DNA from: Bombyx mori
Taxonomy: Eukaryota > Arthropoda > Insecta > Lepidoptera > Bombycidae
Assembly (NCBI RefSeq): GCF_030269925.1
Contig: NC_085121.1
Span: 4,481,501 to 4,545,500 of the forward strand
DNA: 64,000 bases
Direction: 5' to 3'
The notes beneath the pieces are model-generated. The model was not told the origin of the DNA. It saw nothing but the letters and a program-made list of their open reading frames with translations, and did not search any database. This document shows, in pieces, positions 54,490 through 64,000 of this stretch (position 1 is its first letter; every line of letters begins with the position of its first letter). The translations under genes were made by a program, and so were the position numbers.

Positions 54490-54610
54490 CGCCGTGTAGT
54501 TGGAACCGGGAGATCCTCAGGAGGACAGTTCGGTTGCCAGGTTGTTGCACTATTAGCACCACCCAGGGGTCACGTGTAGCGGTGGGTAATCTCCTACGGA
54601 CGTTATGCAA
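54490..54610 (-). mobile_element. Fragment related to the 5' leader of the left-edge LINE
   Basis: 'ttagcaccacccaggggtca' at about 54554 also occurs at about 2969 within the leader of the LINE at 1-3072. It is probably an old scrap of the same or a sister LINE, in the same orientation. Confidence 0.5.
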
Positions 54611-54632
54611 CTTCGACATGAGCGACGTTAGC

Positions 54633-54876
54633 ACAGGTGGTAGGACCTCTTGTGAATCCGCACGGGTAGGTACCAGTACCCTGCCTATTTCTGCCGTGAA
54701 GCAGTATTGCGTTTCGGTTTGAAGGGTGGGACAGCCGTTGTAACTATACTGAGACCTTAGAACTTATATCTCAAGGTGGGTGGCGTATTTACGTTGTAGA
54801 TGTATATGGGCTCTAGTAACCACTTAACAACAGGTGGGCTGTGAGCTCGTCCAGCCATCAAAGCAATAAAAAAAAA
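54633..54876 (+). repeat. Bm1 SINE, 3' part
   Basis: 'acaggtggtaggacctc' to 'caaagcaataaa' and an A run. Confidence 0.92.
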
Positions 54877-55544
54877 GCCATACAAAATTATGACGCAGCA
54901 ATTACTAATTTCTAGTAGGTACAACCGTCTACCTTTTCTATCCCGAATTAAATGCGTTCCCGATATAAGGGTGTAGTGTAATAAGTTAGATATTTAATAA
55001 GTAAGTTAAGACTTTGACCTCATATCTCGAGTTTGATGTATCACTTACAGCCCTCGATAACAGATCGACACCAGACAATCAGTGATTTCATCTGACTCTG
55101 AATTATCACGTGGATATTTTTTAATCGATTCAATGTGTTCATTCTCTAGTTTATTTTGAAACGGAGAAATCTGGATATATTAAGTAATTTGAAGTACAAC
55201 GACTAATTAAACGAAAAATAAAAATAAAACCAGCGGTTTTTACGAGTTCTTTAAAAACATCGATACCATTTATTTAGCACGAAAAAGCTATTGTTTCTAA
55301 AAGTGTGAGTGCTTCATATAAAGCGCTGCCTATAAAATCCGTGCAAAATTCAGTGTAAAACGTTTATGTTTCTAAAAATAAAAGAAAATGTAAAAATAAA
55401 ACGGTATTGACGGAACAAATTGCTTTATGTAAATTTCAATAAAATGTGACTGTTTATGTGACGCTTTTCGCAGATGTATTCGTCGTTAACAAAATTACTT
55501 TATTACACATACATTAACAATATTTACTATACATTACTATGGTA
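54877..55544. other. AT-rich intergenic DNA
   Basis: Nothing recognised. Confidence 0.4.
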
Positions 55545-56245
55545 ATTAATGTATTTTTTTTATTGCTTAGTTTGGTGGACGAGATCACAAGCCACCTGTA
55601 ACTATACTTGTGACCTTCGAACTTATATCTCAAGGTGGGTGGCGCATTTACGTTGTAGATGTATATAAAAAAAAAAAAAGTGATTACTGATGCCGACATA
55701 GACGTCTACAACGTAAACGCCGCCACCAACCTTGAGATATGAATTCTAAGGTCTACAGTTTATACAGTACAACGGCTGCCCTACCCTTTTTTTTTGTTTA
55801 TTGCCCTTGTCAGTAGACGAGCATACGGCCCACCTGATGGTGAGCGGTTACCGTCGTCCGTGGACTTCACCAATGCCAGGGGCAGAGCCAAGCCACTGCC
55901 TACCGTTAAGAACTCTCCACAGCCTCGTTTGAAGGACGTGACATAGAGCTCGCGAAGCTACCCTTCAAACTGAAAGCCAATACTGCTTCGCGGTAGAAAT
56001 AGGCAGGGTGGTGGTATCTACTCGTGCGGACTCACAAGACATCCTACCACCAGTCATTACGCAAAAAATTTGCGGGTTTAATTTTTATTACACGATTTTA
56101 TTCCTTCACCGTGAAAATCGATCGTGTAAGTACGTATTTCATTAGAAAAATTGGAACCCGCTTGCGGGATTCGAACTCCGTTGCATCGCTAGATACTAAT
56201 GCACCGGACGTCTTATTTTTTAGACCACGACGACTTCAAATGTAT
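55545..56245. repeat. Rearranged mosaic of Bm1 and LINE 3' UTR pieces
   Basis: In order: minus Bm1 end (55553-55600), plus Bm1 core (about 55598-55655, then an A run), minus Bm1 core (55681-55785), LINE tail ('cagtagacgagcatacggcc…', 55792-55955), then minus Bm1 core and tRNA-like head (55960-56240, with 'gggattcgaac' and 'ccggacgtctta'). The head-to-head switches near 55600 and 55680 cannot come from simple nested insertions alone. Confidence 0.75.
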
Positions 56246-56399
56246 TTAAGACATTTTCATTTTTAAATTACAAAAATACATACACATAAAAGTCCATCAC
56301 ATGACAACTTCACAAAAACACTCACTACTAACTAATAATGATTCACAATGTTTGATTGAAACAATACTTTCAAAAAAACAACAACATACATTCACAACT

Positions 56400-56700
56400 T
56401 AAATATCCCGCCAAAAACGTTCCAAAGCGTCCGCAACGAGGCTGGCAACCTTACGTCAACAGGTCGTATCCCGTACTGATGTCTGGGCCGATCCCGATCG
56501 CGCTCGCGCCAAAAATAATACACAGAGAAGGACATCGGAGGTTCCCTACGACCCTGTTGCTATTGGAGAATAGCTTTCCCTGTTACTTTATTGTCATGTA
56601 CCGTCTCGTTGAGATCCACGTCGATTTGTTTCCATACCGAAACAATGATTCATTAGGGACTTCGAGTACGCTATGAGAGTCCCTTTCAATCGGCTTAAAT
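56400..56700. other. Mixed-composition segment with unassigned ORF
   Basis: A GC-richer patch at 56405-56545 lies inside a 106-codon plus-strand frame (56356-56676). No domain is recognised and codon composition is not compelling. It could be a decayed element or an untranslated exon. Confidence 0.25.
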
Positions 56701-57109
56701 AAACGTAATATCACTAAAGACGTTATTGTTGTAGATTCGATCGATATGCAACAATATTAGTTAAGCATCAAATTCAAGATTATTAACGTACATGTTCAAA
56801 GCTGACGGCATTTCTGTTATGTATCTAGTATTTTCCATTTTAACTATGAAACCGTCTAGAAGCGTTCAAGTTTCGAAGACAGGATATCTTATTCCAAAGC
56901 AATTTATACTCTTGGCTCTTGTCTCATGACAGTTAGCAGTCACTTTACGCTGTAAACATAGGCTTCGGTGACAGCTTAATACCAGTTACTTACCAGAAAC
57001 GAGGAACGATGATCTCGTCTACGCATCTGTGCTAATAAAAAGCGAATGCATTATTTAAACCAGAGTATATCTCAATCGTGTCACTCTTGAAAGAGTCTTC
57101 ATTATCGTC

Positions 57110-57340
57110 ATGTAGTGTTGGAGTGGGCACACTTGAGGCGTCTCACGATCTCCCGCCATCTTTCCCTGCACGAGGTCATCCTACTACACATATTTGGGAT
57201 ACCTCTCACTGTACTTGTAATTTCGACGGTTCACCGCATTAGCGACTTCCCATACGGCTTTGTACTTTTCACTCTTCCGTGTACGACAAGACTTTACAGT
57301 TTTCGTGGTCATGATCTCGAAAGAGTGGGATCGAATCGTA
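57110..57340 (-). pseudogene. Possible decayed coding remnant
   Basis: Minus-strand frames read EKYKAVWEVANAVNRRNYKY and, after a frame change, RMTSCRERWREIVRRLK. The second has the look of a LINE ORF2 C-terminus, but the match is weak. Frame breaks mean it is not a working gene. Confidence 0.3.
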
Positions 57341-57374
57341 AAAGTAGCTTTAATTGACTCGAAGATGTTGTGGG

Positions 57375-57427
57375 TATATTGTATGTGTATATAGTGTGTG
57401 TATTTTGTGTGTGTGTGTGTGTGTGTT
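57375..57427. repeat. (TG)n microsatellite
   Basis: TG/TA-rich dinucleotide run, pure TG over its last ~20 bp. Confidence 0.9.
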
Positions 57428-58105
57428 ATGTACACGAAGAAGATGTTTATTTAATTCAGGCATCGTTTAAGTAAAATCCTCTTCACCGAACGCCGAACAA
57501 AAGTTTTTCAATTATATCAAAGTAAAACCCTGTAAAATATTTTTAATTGAACGCAACACGAAAATAAAGTGATTTCGGAACTTCTTATATTTTGCCGGCT
57601 GTGAAACGATACCGAACTTTTGGCTGTAAACAAGAACCGTAAGTAATTAAGTAACTTGCCTAATGAGAATTCACAAAAAGAAGCCTTGTTAAATTTGACC
57701 GAGATTTACATTAATTGGATACTTTATACTAACTCGCGTACATAATAACAGACGTCGGCCATAAGTATTTCTTATCGATAGACTACCAACATCATAATAA
57801 ATTTGAAGGTTTTCAATTTAAAAAAATTCAACACCTCTCACAAATATATATTCAGCGTAATCTTATTTATCACTCAAAGTCGTATAGACTGCACCGCGGT
57901 CACTAACATCAGATTGTCAAATGGCTTTAACGCATCACTAGATGCTACTTAAGTTACGTTAAACAGCCGACCTCACCTAAAGTGGGATAAGGAAAAGAAG
58001 TAGTATAAATAAGTAAAGTAAATAAATAAGTATAAGTAAGTAAATCTTAGTGATATATTGTAAACGACTAACATAATACATTTTGTACACGTCAATTTAA
58101 CTGTA
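57428..58105. other. AT-rich intergenic DNA
   Basis: Simple 'aagtaaataa' repeats at 58005-58045; nothing else recognised. Confidence 0.4.
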
Positions 58106-58313
58106 TTTTTTATTATTGCTTAGATGGGTGGACGAGCTCATAGCTCACCTGCTGTGAAGTGGTTACTGGAGCCCATAGACATCTACGACGTAAATACACC
58201 ACCCACCTTAAGATATAACTTGTAAGGTCTCAAGTATACGGTAGAAATAGGCAAGGTGGTGGTACCTACCCGCGCGGTCCTACCAACACTCACAAGAGGT
58301 CCTACCACCAGTA
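58106..58313 (-). repeat. Bm1 SINE with internal deletion
   Basis: 'attgcttagatgggtggacgag' to 'cctaccaccagt' but missing roughly 60 bp of core. There is also a local duplication of 'ggtcctacca' near 58276-58306. Confidence 0.88.
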
Positions 58314-58611
58314 ATTACGCAAATTATAATTTTGCGGAACAATATATTCCATAGTTCCATAGATATTAGATAGTCTATACGCATTATACACAGTATGTTG
58401 TGGAATTTTCACGTTTTAAGTTGAAGATATACATTATAAATAAATATAAACGTAAATGTTAAATATGTACATATAAAGATATTGGAATATCTTTGAGTCT
58501 TGTCGCGCCTGCGCTGATTGAAAAGCAGTACGAATTAATGTGGAAAGTCAATAAAAAAGCGACGACAGAGTTGAAAAAGTATTAAATTAAGAATTTAATT
58601 TATATTCCAAA

Positions 58612-58860
58612 CTAGCGACCCGCCCTCGCTTCGCTTCGGAAACATTCAATTTTATTATTGATAGGCGAGTCCCGCCATGTTGCGTGCGGTACGACAATAA
58701 CTGCGGGTGACGCCGCGGGGCGAAGCTAGTCTAAAAAAAGTAGCCTAATTTACTCCTTATATCATCAGCTACCTATTAGTGAAAATCTCATCAAAATCGG
58801 TCTAGCCGTTCCAGAGATTAGCCGGAACAAACAGATAGACAGACAGACAGACAAAAATTG
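58612..58860 (-). mobile_element. Non-autonomous Helitron, nested or chimeric
   Basis: The minus-strand 3' end is 'cgagggcgggtcgCTAG' (CTAG at 58612). A second internal terminus-like motif, 'ggggcgaagctagt', lies near 58720. The 5' side ends in 'gtctgtctgtctgtct'-type repeats without the TC start. Two subfamilies appear joined. Confidence 0.7.
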
Positions 58861-59480
58861 TAAAAAATGTTATTTTGGTGTATGTACCATATATATATTC
58901 ATAAGCATGTAGTAAAAAGCGGTTATTTCAATATTAGAAACAGACACTCTAATTTTATTTATATGTATAGTTTAAAATATAGTTTAAAATTGTGACCTAA
59001 ATTATTATAAAAATAGACTTTAAATATTGTTCATATATTTTTACAGATTATTGTAGTAGTATTATTTTAATATGTAATTGAAATAAATAAACTAAAATAC
59101 TTTGTTTTTACACAGGAACATATTGGATTAGAAATAATAACAAAAACTACAAGTAGACGTTTATAGTTTTTAATTTAAGGGAGAAATTCAATTGAAAGCC
59201 AAAAACAATGACCAATATTTAACTCTAAACACGTTTTTAATATCTTAGAAAAGCTAAGCGCATATACTGTGGTTATCTTCGATCGACATCAAAATTTTCG
59301 AAAACATAGCAAAGATTTCGTAACAAGCTTAATCGAGCAATAACACGTTTCCTAGCGTTGGTATAGCAGAACTGTGGCATTGCGGTCGCTAGCAATCTAC
59401 ACAAGTAACCACTGTTGCCATGGCGGTATAGTGTACACGGACTTTAACAGTGTTTTGTCTGTTAGTACATTTATGGTATA
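58861..59480. other. AT-rich intergenic DNA
   Basis: Nothing recognised. Confidence 0.4.
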
Positions 59481-59847
59481 CTAGACGTCACGCAGTAGTC
59501 GAAATTCGACTATAATTAATTGGAATTGTAAATTTGTACACTATTATGATTGTATTTTATACTAATATGTATAATCACAAATTTCGCCAAGACTACACTA
59601 TAAAAAATATTAACAAAGACAAACAATATTTAATCTATTCTCAATTTGACAACAGGCGTCGAGAACAAAATTTTGACAATAAACAGTATGCATGCGTGTG
59701 TGCGTCAAATACATGGTATGTAGTGTGTGTAACGTTTTCTTTATTGATTTAATGTATCTTTTATGCATTATTTAAAAAAAATATTAACATTGTGCACTTC
59801 TTCTCTATATTCTCTATAAGTGTAGAAAATTTCATACTCCTCCGTAG
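59481..59847 (-). mobile_element. Non-autonomous Helitron, 5'-truncated
   Basis: On the minus strand the end is CTAG (59481-59484) with a near-perfect hairpin 'tagtcgaa-a-ttcgacta' just inside. The interior matches 50892-51322, but the first ~60 bp of the 5' end are missing. The ORF at 59534-59752 is a by-product. Confidence 0.85.
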
Positions 59848-61515
59848 GTATACGTCAGACGAACATTGGAGCTCTTTAGAGCAGTGGTAGAATGAAATAT
59901 TATTAAAAGAAAGAAAATAGAAGAAGCTACTATATCAAAAATAGGTGCTCGACTATAGAAAGAAATGATTAATCTAATTTAAAATATATTTACGATCTTG
60001 TGGCTGGTATATTGATGTATTTAAAAAAGGTCGATCTATTTACAGACTCCATTACATCGTTACTAATAAAGGTCGAGGCAACATGGCAATTTTGCTTTAT
60101 AACGAACTCGGCAAAATTTGGAATTTACAACCTCTCCAACTTTAATGCTAATGTACAAATTACGTCGATACATCTCTTTAATATCTTCCAGTGCTTTTTA
60201 CAAATAAGACGTACAAAAATGACTAAAAGTCACAAGGTCACATTTTATTTCAGGTACCTAACCTCTGATATGCTTTGATTCGTGTATTGTAGGGTAATTA
60301 ATGATCAATATCCTTAACACACGTGTTCTCTTACATGACCAATGGACAATTAACAAGTAAGCAAATATTACTTAAATGTAGTTATTTAATTAATACCAAT
60401 TCAAATTCAGCATTCTTATATTATTTTTTTACCTTGGGCATATAACCTTCTGCTAATATCACAGTCTTACACTTCCTGTATTGATCCAATTGATCCGCAA
60501 CACTGGAAATTTGTAAATTTCATTGAAAAACGATCCCTATTTTCGGAGCCCCATAGTTCTACAGACCAACGCATAGAATAAGAATTTTTGATGTCTCTGT
60601 ATCGAGCAAAATCCAGTTTGAGTTTCACACTTGGCAAAAAAGAGCATATCTATAAGTAAATCATTAATGTTTAATTGTAAATAGCATATGTAGGATTGGT
60701 AAGAACGGAACGTATGAAAAGAGTGTGGAACGGAGAGTTAAGATATGATTGAGAGAAAACGGAAAGAAAGGGAGAAGAGAATGACAGACAGAATGACAGA
60801 GAATTGGAAGATGGTGAAGACGGTTGAAATATGAGCCAAACGTAATAAAAGTGTTAATTATTAATTATTATTAGAACAGAAGATTTTGGAACAGTGGAAG
60901 TTTTATTTTATGCGCTGCGATCCCTATTCTACACATATATAAATTATTAGCATTATAAATAAATAGCAGGCTGGGTTTTCCTACGGCCTTGTCGGTATTC
61001 ATAGGTGGCAACGGCCATTTGTTATCAAGAAATTACCCTGCACCGATCCCTTCTATAGCAAAAAGAGATAAACAGAGAGATAAATTCATGTTAAATAAAA
61101 TATTTAAAAAAACAAGCCTTTTCATTGTCAGTCTTCAAATGGGGAAAAACACCGAAATAACTATAACGTCTTCATCGACTAAAGTGTTTCAAAAGATATC
61201 GTGAGACCAAGTTAATTGGCAACCCTACAGGAAAACTTGATGTATGAAGACAAACGTAAGTACCTTGTATTCGGAAGGTCTGTATTAACGTTTGAGAACT
61301 GAAATGCTTCCTATGTAATCCTATTAAAGAGGTAATGTAACTCTGTCCTAACGAATACATCCGTTGCCACGAATTTACCGAAGCTTTCTATGTATATCCT
61401 TCTACTAACAAATAGAATGTTAACTTATTATTATACGTTATACACACTTTATTCTCATTAATATAAAATTGAATTAACTAATCTTGAAGAGAATGGGATG
61501 CGTAGTCTAGAAAAA
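59848..61515. other. AT-rich intergenic DNA
   Basis: Chance ORFs at 60000-60278 and 60989-61204 carry no motif. A purine-rich stretch lies at 60690-60830. Confidence 0.4.
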
Positions 61516-61792
61516 AATCAAACCCGCAAAATTATAATTTGCGTAATGACTGGCGGTAGGTCGTCTTGTAAGTCCGCACGGGTAGGTACCACTATCCTGC
61601 CTATTTCTGCCGTGAAGCAGTAATGCGTTTCGGTTTGAAGGGTCGGGCAGCCGTTGTACAATAAAAACTGAGACTTTAGAATTTATATCTCAAGGTAAGT
61701 GGCGGCATTTACGTTACGGATGTCTATGGGCTCTGGTAACCACTTAACATCAGGTGGGCTGTGAGCTCGTCCACCTATCTAAGCAATAAAAA
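61516..61792 (+). repeat. Bm1 SINE with part of the spacer
   Basis: Begins in the spacer ('aaatcaaacccgcaaaatta' region) before the 'actggcggtagg' core start at 61548 and ends 'aagcaataaaaa'. Confidence 0.9.
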
Positions 61793-61879
61793 ATAATAAC
61801 ATATAATAAAAAATAATTAAACATTTAATTATTTAACAAAAAATTACTAAATAAACTATATACTTATACCAAACTAAAA

Positions 61880-62400
61880 ATATAACTAGATAATGTAAAA
61901 AATCGACCCCAAATCGCTGCGCTCGCAGGGCAGGGTGCCCAAGAGGCTGGCGGCATTTCCCCGTTGAATGGCCAGGCTCAATCTTTGTCCGAAATGCGCG
62001 CCAGCCCTTGGATCCCCCGAGGCGTCGAAGAGGCGTGCGGAAATCTCCTTGAACATTTTTTTTTACTGGTGGTAGGACCTCATGTGAGTCCGCGCGGGTA
62101 GGTACCACCGCCCTGCCTATTTCTGCCGTGAAGCAGTAATGCGTTTCGGTTTGAAGGGTGGAGCAGCCGTTGTAACTATACTGAGATCTTAGAACTTATA
62201 ACTCAAGGTGGGTGGCGCATTTACGCTGTAGATGTCCATGGGCTCCAGTAACCACTTAACACCAGGTGGGCTGTGAGGTCGTCCACTCACTTAAGCAATA
62301 AAAAAAAAAGAACAGCTGACGCATTCGCACCCCAAGGCCCCAAGGTCTCCACGGCAAAAGGCGCAAATATATTATTATATATATACCGCCGTATACGGCT
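61880..62400 (-). pseudogene. Retroelement coding remnant split by a Bm1 insertion
   Basis: The minus frame reads FAPFAVETLGPWGANAS right of the SINE (62311-62370). Left of it (about 61905-62054) the frame has KEISARLFDASGDPRAG and LAIQRGNAASLLGT. The second half is open and protein-like, with motifs I associate with the C-terminal end of a retroelement polyprotein, but I cannot name the family. The two halves are one base out of frame with each other once the short duplication is discounted. Confidence 0.5.
62065..62309 (+). repeat. Bm1 SINE inserted into a coding remnant
   Basis: 'actggtggtaggacctc' to 'aagcaataaa' and A run. 'gaac' on both sides may be a short target duplication. Confidence 0.92.
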
Positions 62401-62703
62401 CTCCCAATAACAAAATATATTTTATATGTATAATAAATATTAGCCTTGTTTAGCATTTAGCATCTTTTGCATAAACACGTTCACGTCTCATCTTTAAGCA
62501 GCTTCACTTGATAATGTTCGAATATCTCCTTTCGAGTGTTACACAAAGATGTAATTACCAATATATTATGTAATGAGACACCTGTTTCTTGGAATAATCA
62601 ACGACGGAGCTCAACTCGTAATCTTTTGCGAACAAGAAACGGTAATGTTTGTTATGGAATAACTCATTGTTATCAACAGGTCACAAAACAACCACAGAGT
62701 TTT

Positions 62704-62965
62704 AACGGCCGTCTAGTGTAGTGGTAAGTGACATGTTCACTACACAAGGGGGTCGCGGGTTCGAATCCCGCCAAGGGAAGATATTTGTATGATAAATATA
62801 AATGTCTTTTCCAGGGTTATGGATGTATATTAAATATATATGTGTATAATAAAAATCTTACATTTATATCCGTTATCTGGTACCTGTAACACAAGTTCTT
62901 TACGAACTTATCACGGGGCCGGTTAACGTGGCGTGATTGTTAGTAAATTTTTATTTATTATTAAT
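62704..62965 (+). repeat. tRNA-derived SINE (second family)
   Basis: Copy of 39992-40283: 'aacggccgtctagtgtagtgg' head, perfect B box 'gggttcgaatcccg' (about 62758-62771), body 'cttttccagggttatggatg' and an 'atttatt' tail. Small indels only. Confidence 0.9.
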
Positions 62966-64000
62966 TAAAAAAAAAAAAAAAATATTTATGGCATAATCTC
63001 GTCCTGTAGCAATACGGATTAAAGACCTTGCCTATTTATGCAAAAACGTTGTCAGTTCCTTAATATGGCCATATTCGGATCTTCCTAATTTGTTTACCTT
63101 AGATAGCTATGAAAATCTTAAACTTAGACTATTTAGACTACATTAATAATCTAAAACATAGACTTATGATGTGTGAGTTGCAATTATTAATGTAATAATA
63201 ATAATAAATACACCGTGTGATCACATCTATTCACAGAGTAAATATAGTCTAGTTCTAGTTATTTGAATAATCAATCTTAATCTCTAATGGCAGAGTAAAA
63301 AATTAAAATTCAAGAATTGATTATTCGGTACAAAGGGTTATGATGCAGCGATACATGTAAGAAAATAAAAGATAAATAAATGTCTAGAGATATATCCGTG
63401 AGTAAGTGCTCTTGCTATTCTCAGTTTTATGAAATACGAATGCCATCTGTGTAAAGTGAAATGCGCTAACGAGTCCTGAGGGAACGGTTGTCTATTAGCA
63501 ATGAATATATTAGCTTTACTTACTTTATAATGATAGAGAAATAAAGACGATTGCCTTTATAGTTTAAGCCCGTCGCTTACCTGCCCTACTATGCACCGAA
63601 ATAAATATAAGGGTCAATGTTCCTAATATAATATCACAAGCAAATTTCAAATTCTTCGTAAACAGTCTTCACTTGGCACAAAAACAAAGCAAAGCAAAGC
63701 TCGAATATTATCATGAACTTATACGTATACTTTACAACTTCTATGGCTTCTACTCATTCGTTTTAGAATTTTCAGAGTTTCGTATTACACAGTTGTGGTG
63801 CTATCGGATGAGAATCGTCTGCACACTTACGACAACATTGCAACAAGTTAACGAGTCGTTCAAACACCAGATAATACTAGGATTAGCTTACATATTGTTA
63901 CGCCGGTAATTATAACGCCATCTATAATCGAATAGGAAACGAATATCAAAAGAAAGTAAAATTGAGAACGCTTGAGAAGAACAACGCCATCTATTGTTAT
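62966..64000. other. AT-rich intergenic DNA to window end
   Basis: No gene is recognised; the 78-codon frame at 63673-63909 has no motif. 'aacgccatcta' occurs twice near the end (about 63917 and 63983). Confidence 0.4.

Noticed and set aside
57184..57435. 83-codon minus ORF as a gene
   Set aside because: Its first third is translation of the TG microsatellite; only the later part may be a decayed retroelement remnant.
59534..59752. 72-codon ORF
   Set aside because: It lies wholly inside a non-autonomous Helitron whose other copy does not keep the frame.

Overview
The window looks like lepidopteran nuclear DNA, very probably silkworm (Bombyx). The base is AT-rich and non-coding, crowded with copies of a SINE I recognise as Bm1. 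It also holds lepidopteran-type Helitrons, Jockey/CR1-type LINEs and several small cut-and-paste elements. No host gene exon could be supported. There is no rRNA, no real tRNA gene and no CRISPR. Family names come from recognition of the sequence, not from a database search.

Positions 1-3072 hold one end of a LINE on the minus strand. Its endonuclease/reverse-transcriptase ORF is open without a stop for 801 codons and runs off the left edge. Positions 6343-11278 hold an almost complete Jockey-type LINE between 12-bp target-site duplications. ORF1 is an intact gag-like protein. ORF2 is broken by what reads as a single 1-nt deletion. Immediately downstream, 11831-12595 is a tandem array of eight 96-bp units with a partly dimeric higher-order pattern.

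Positions 12.6-64 kb are a transposon graveyard in AT-rich DNA. It contains about twenty Bm1 copies, two copies of a second tRNA-derived SINE with intact A and B boxes, and about ten Helitron copies. The 3' ends of at least five LINE families are present. The non-autonomous DNA elements include a piggyBac-like element with TTAA ends, a hAT-like element with an exact 8-bp duplication, a mariner derivative with 23-bp inverted repeats, a Tc1-like element with TA ends, and one further inverted-repeat element. There is also a long foldback structure. Two retroposed inserts keep clean target-site duplications; one has only 21 nt of body followed by a 63-nt A tail.

The elements relate to each other by trans-mobilisation. 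The two LINEs encode the endonuclease and reverse transcriptase class that makes the 5'-truncated, A-tailed inserts. The SINEs depend on such proteins, and the Helitrons and MITEs depend on transposases not encoded here. A few GC-rich islands (30.6, 42.9, 47.6 and 56.4 kb) are the only places where a host promoter or exon might hide, and the evidence for them is weak.
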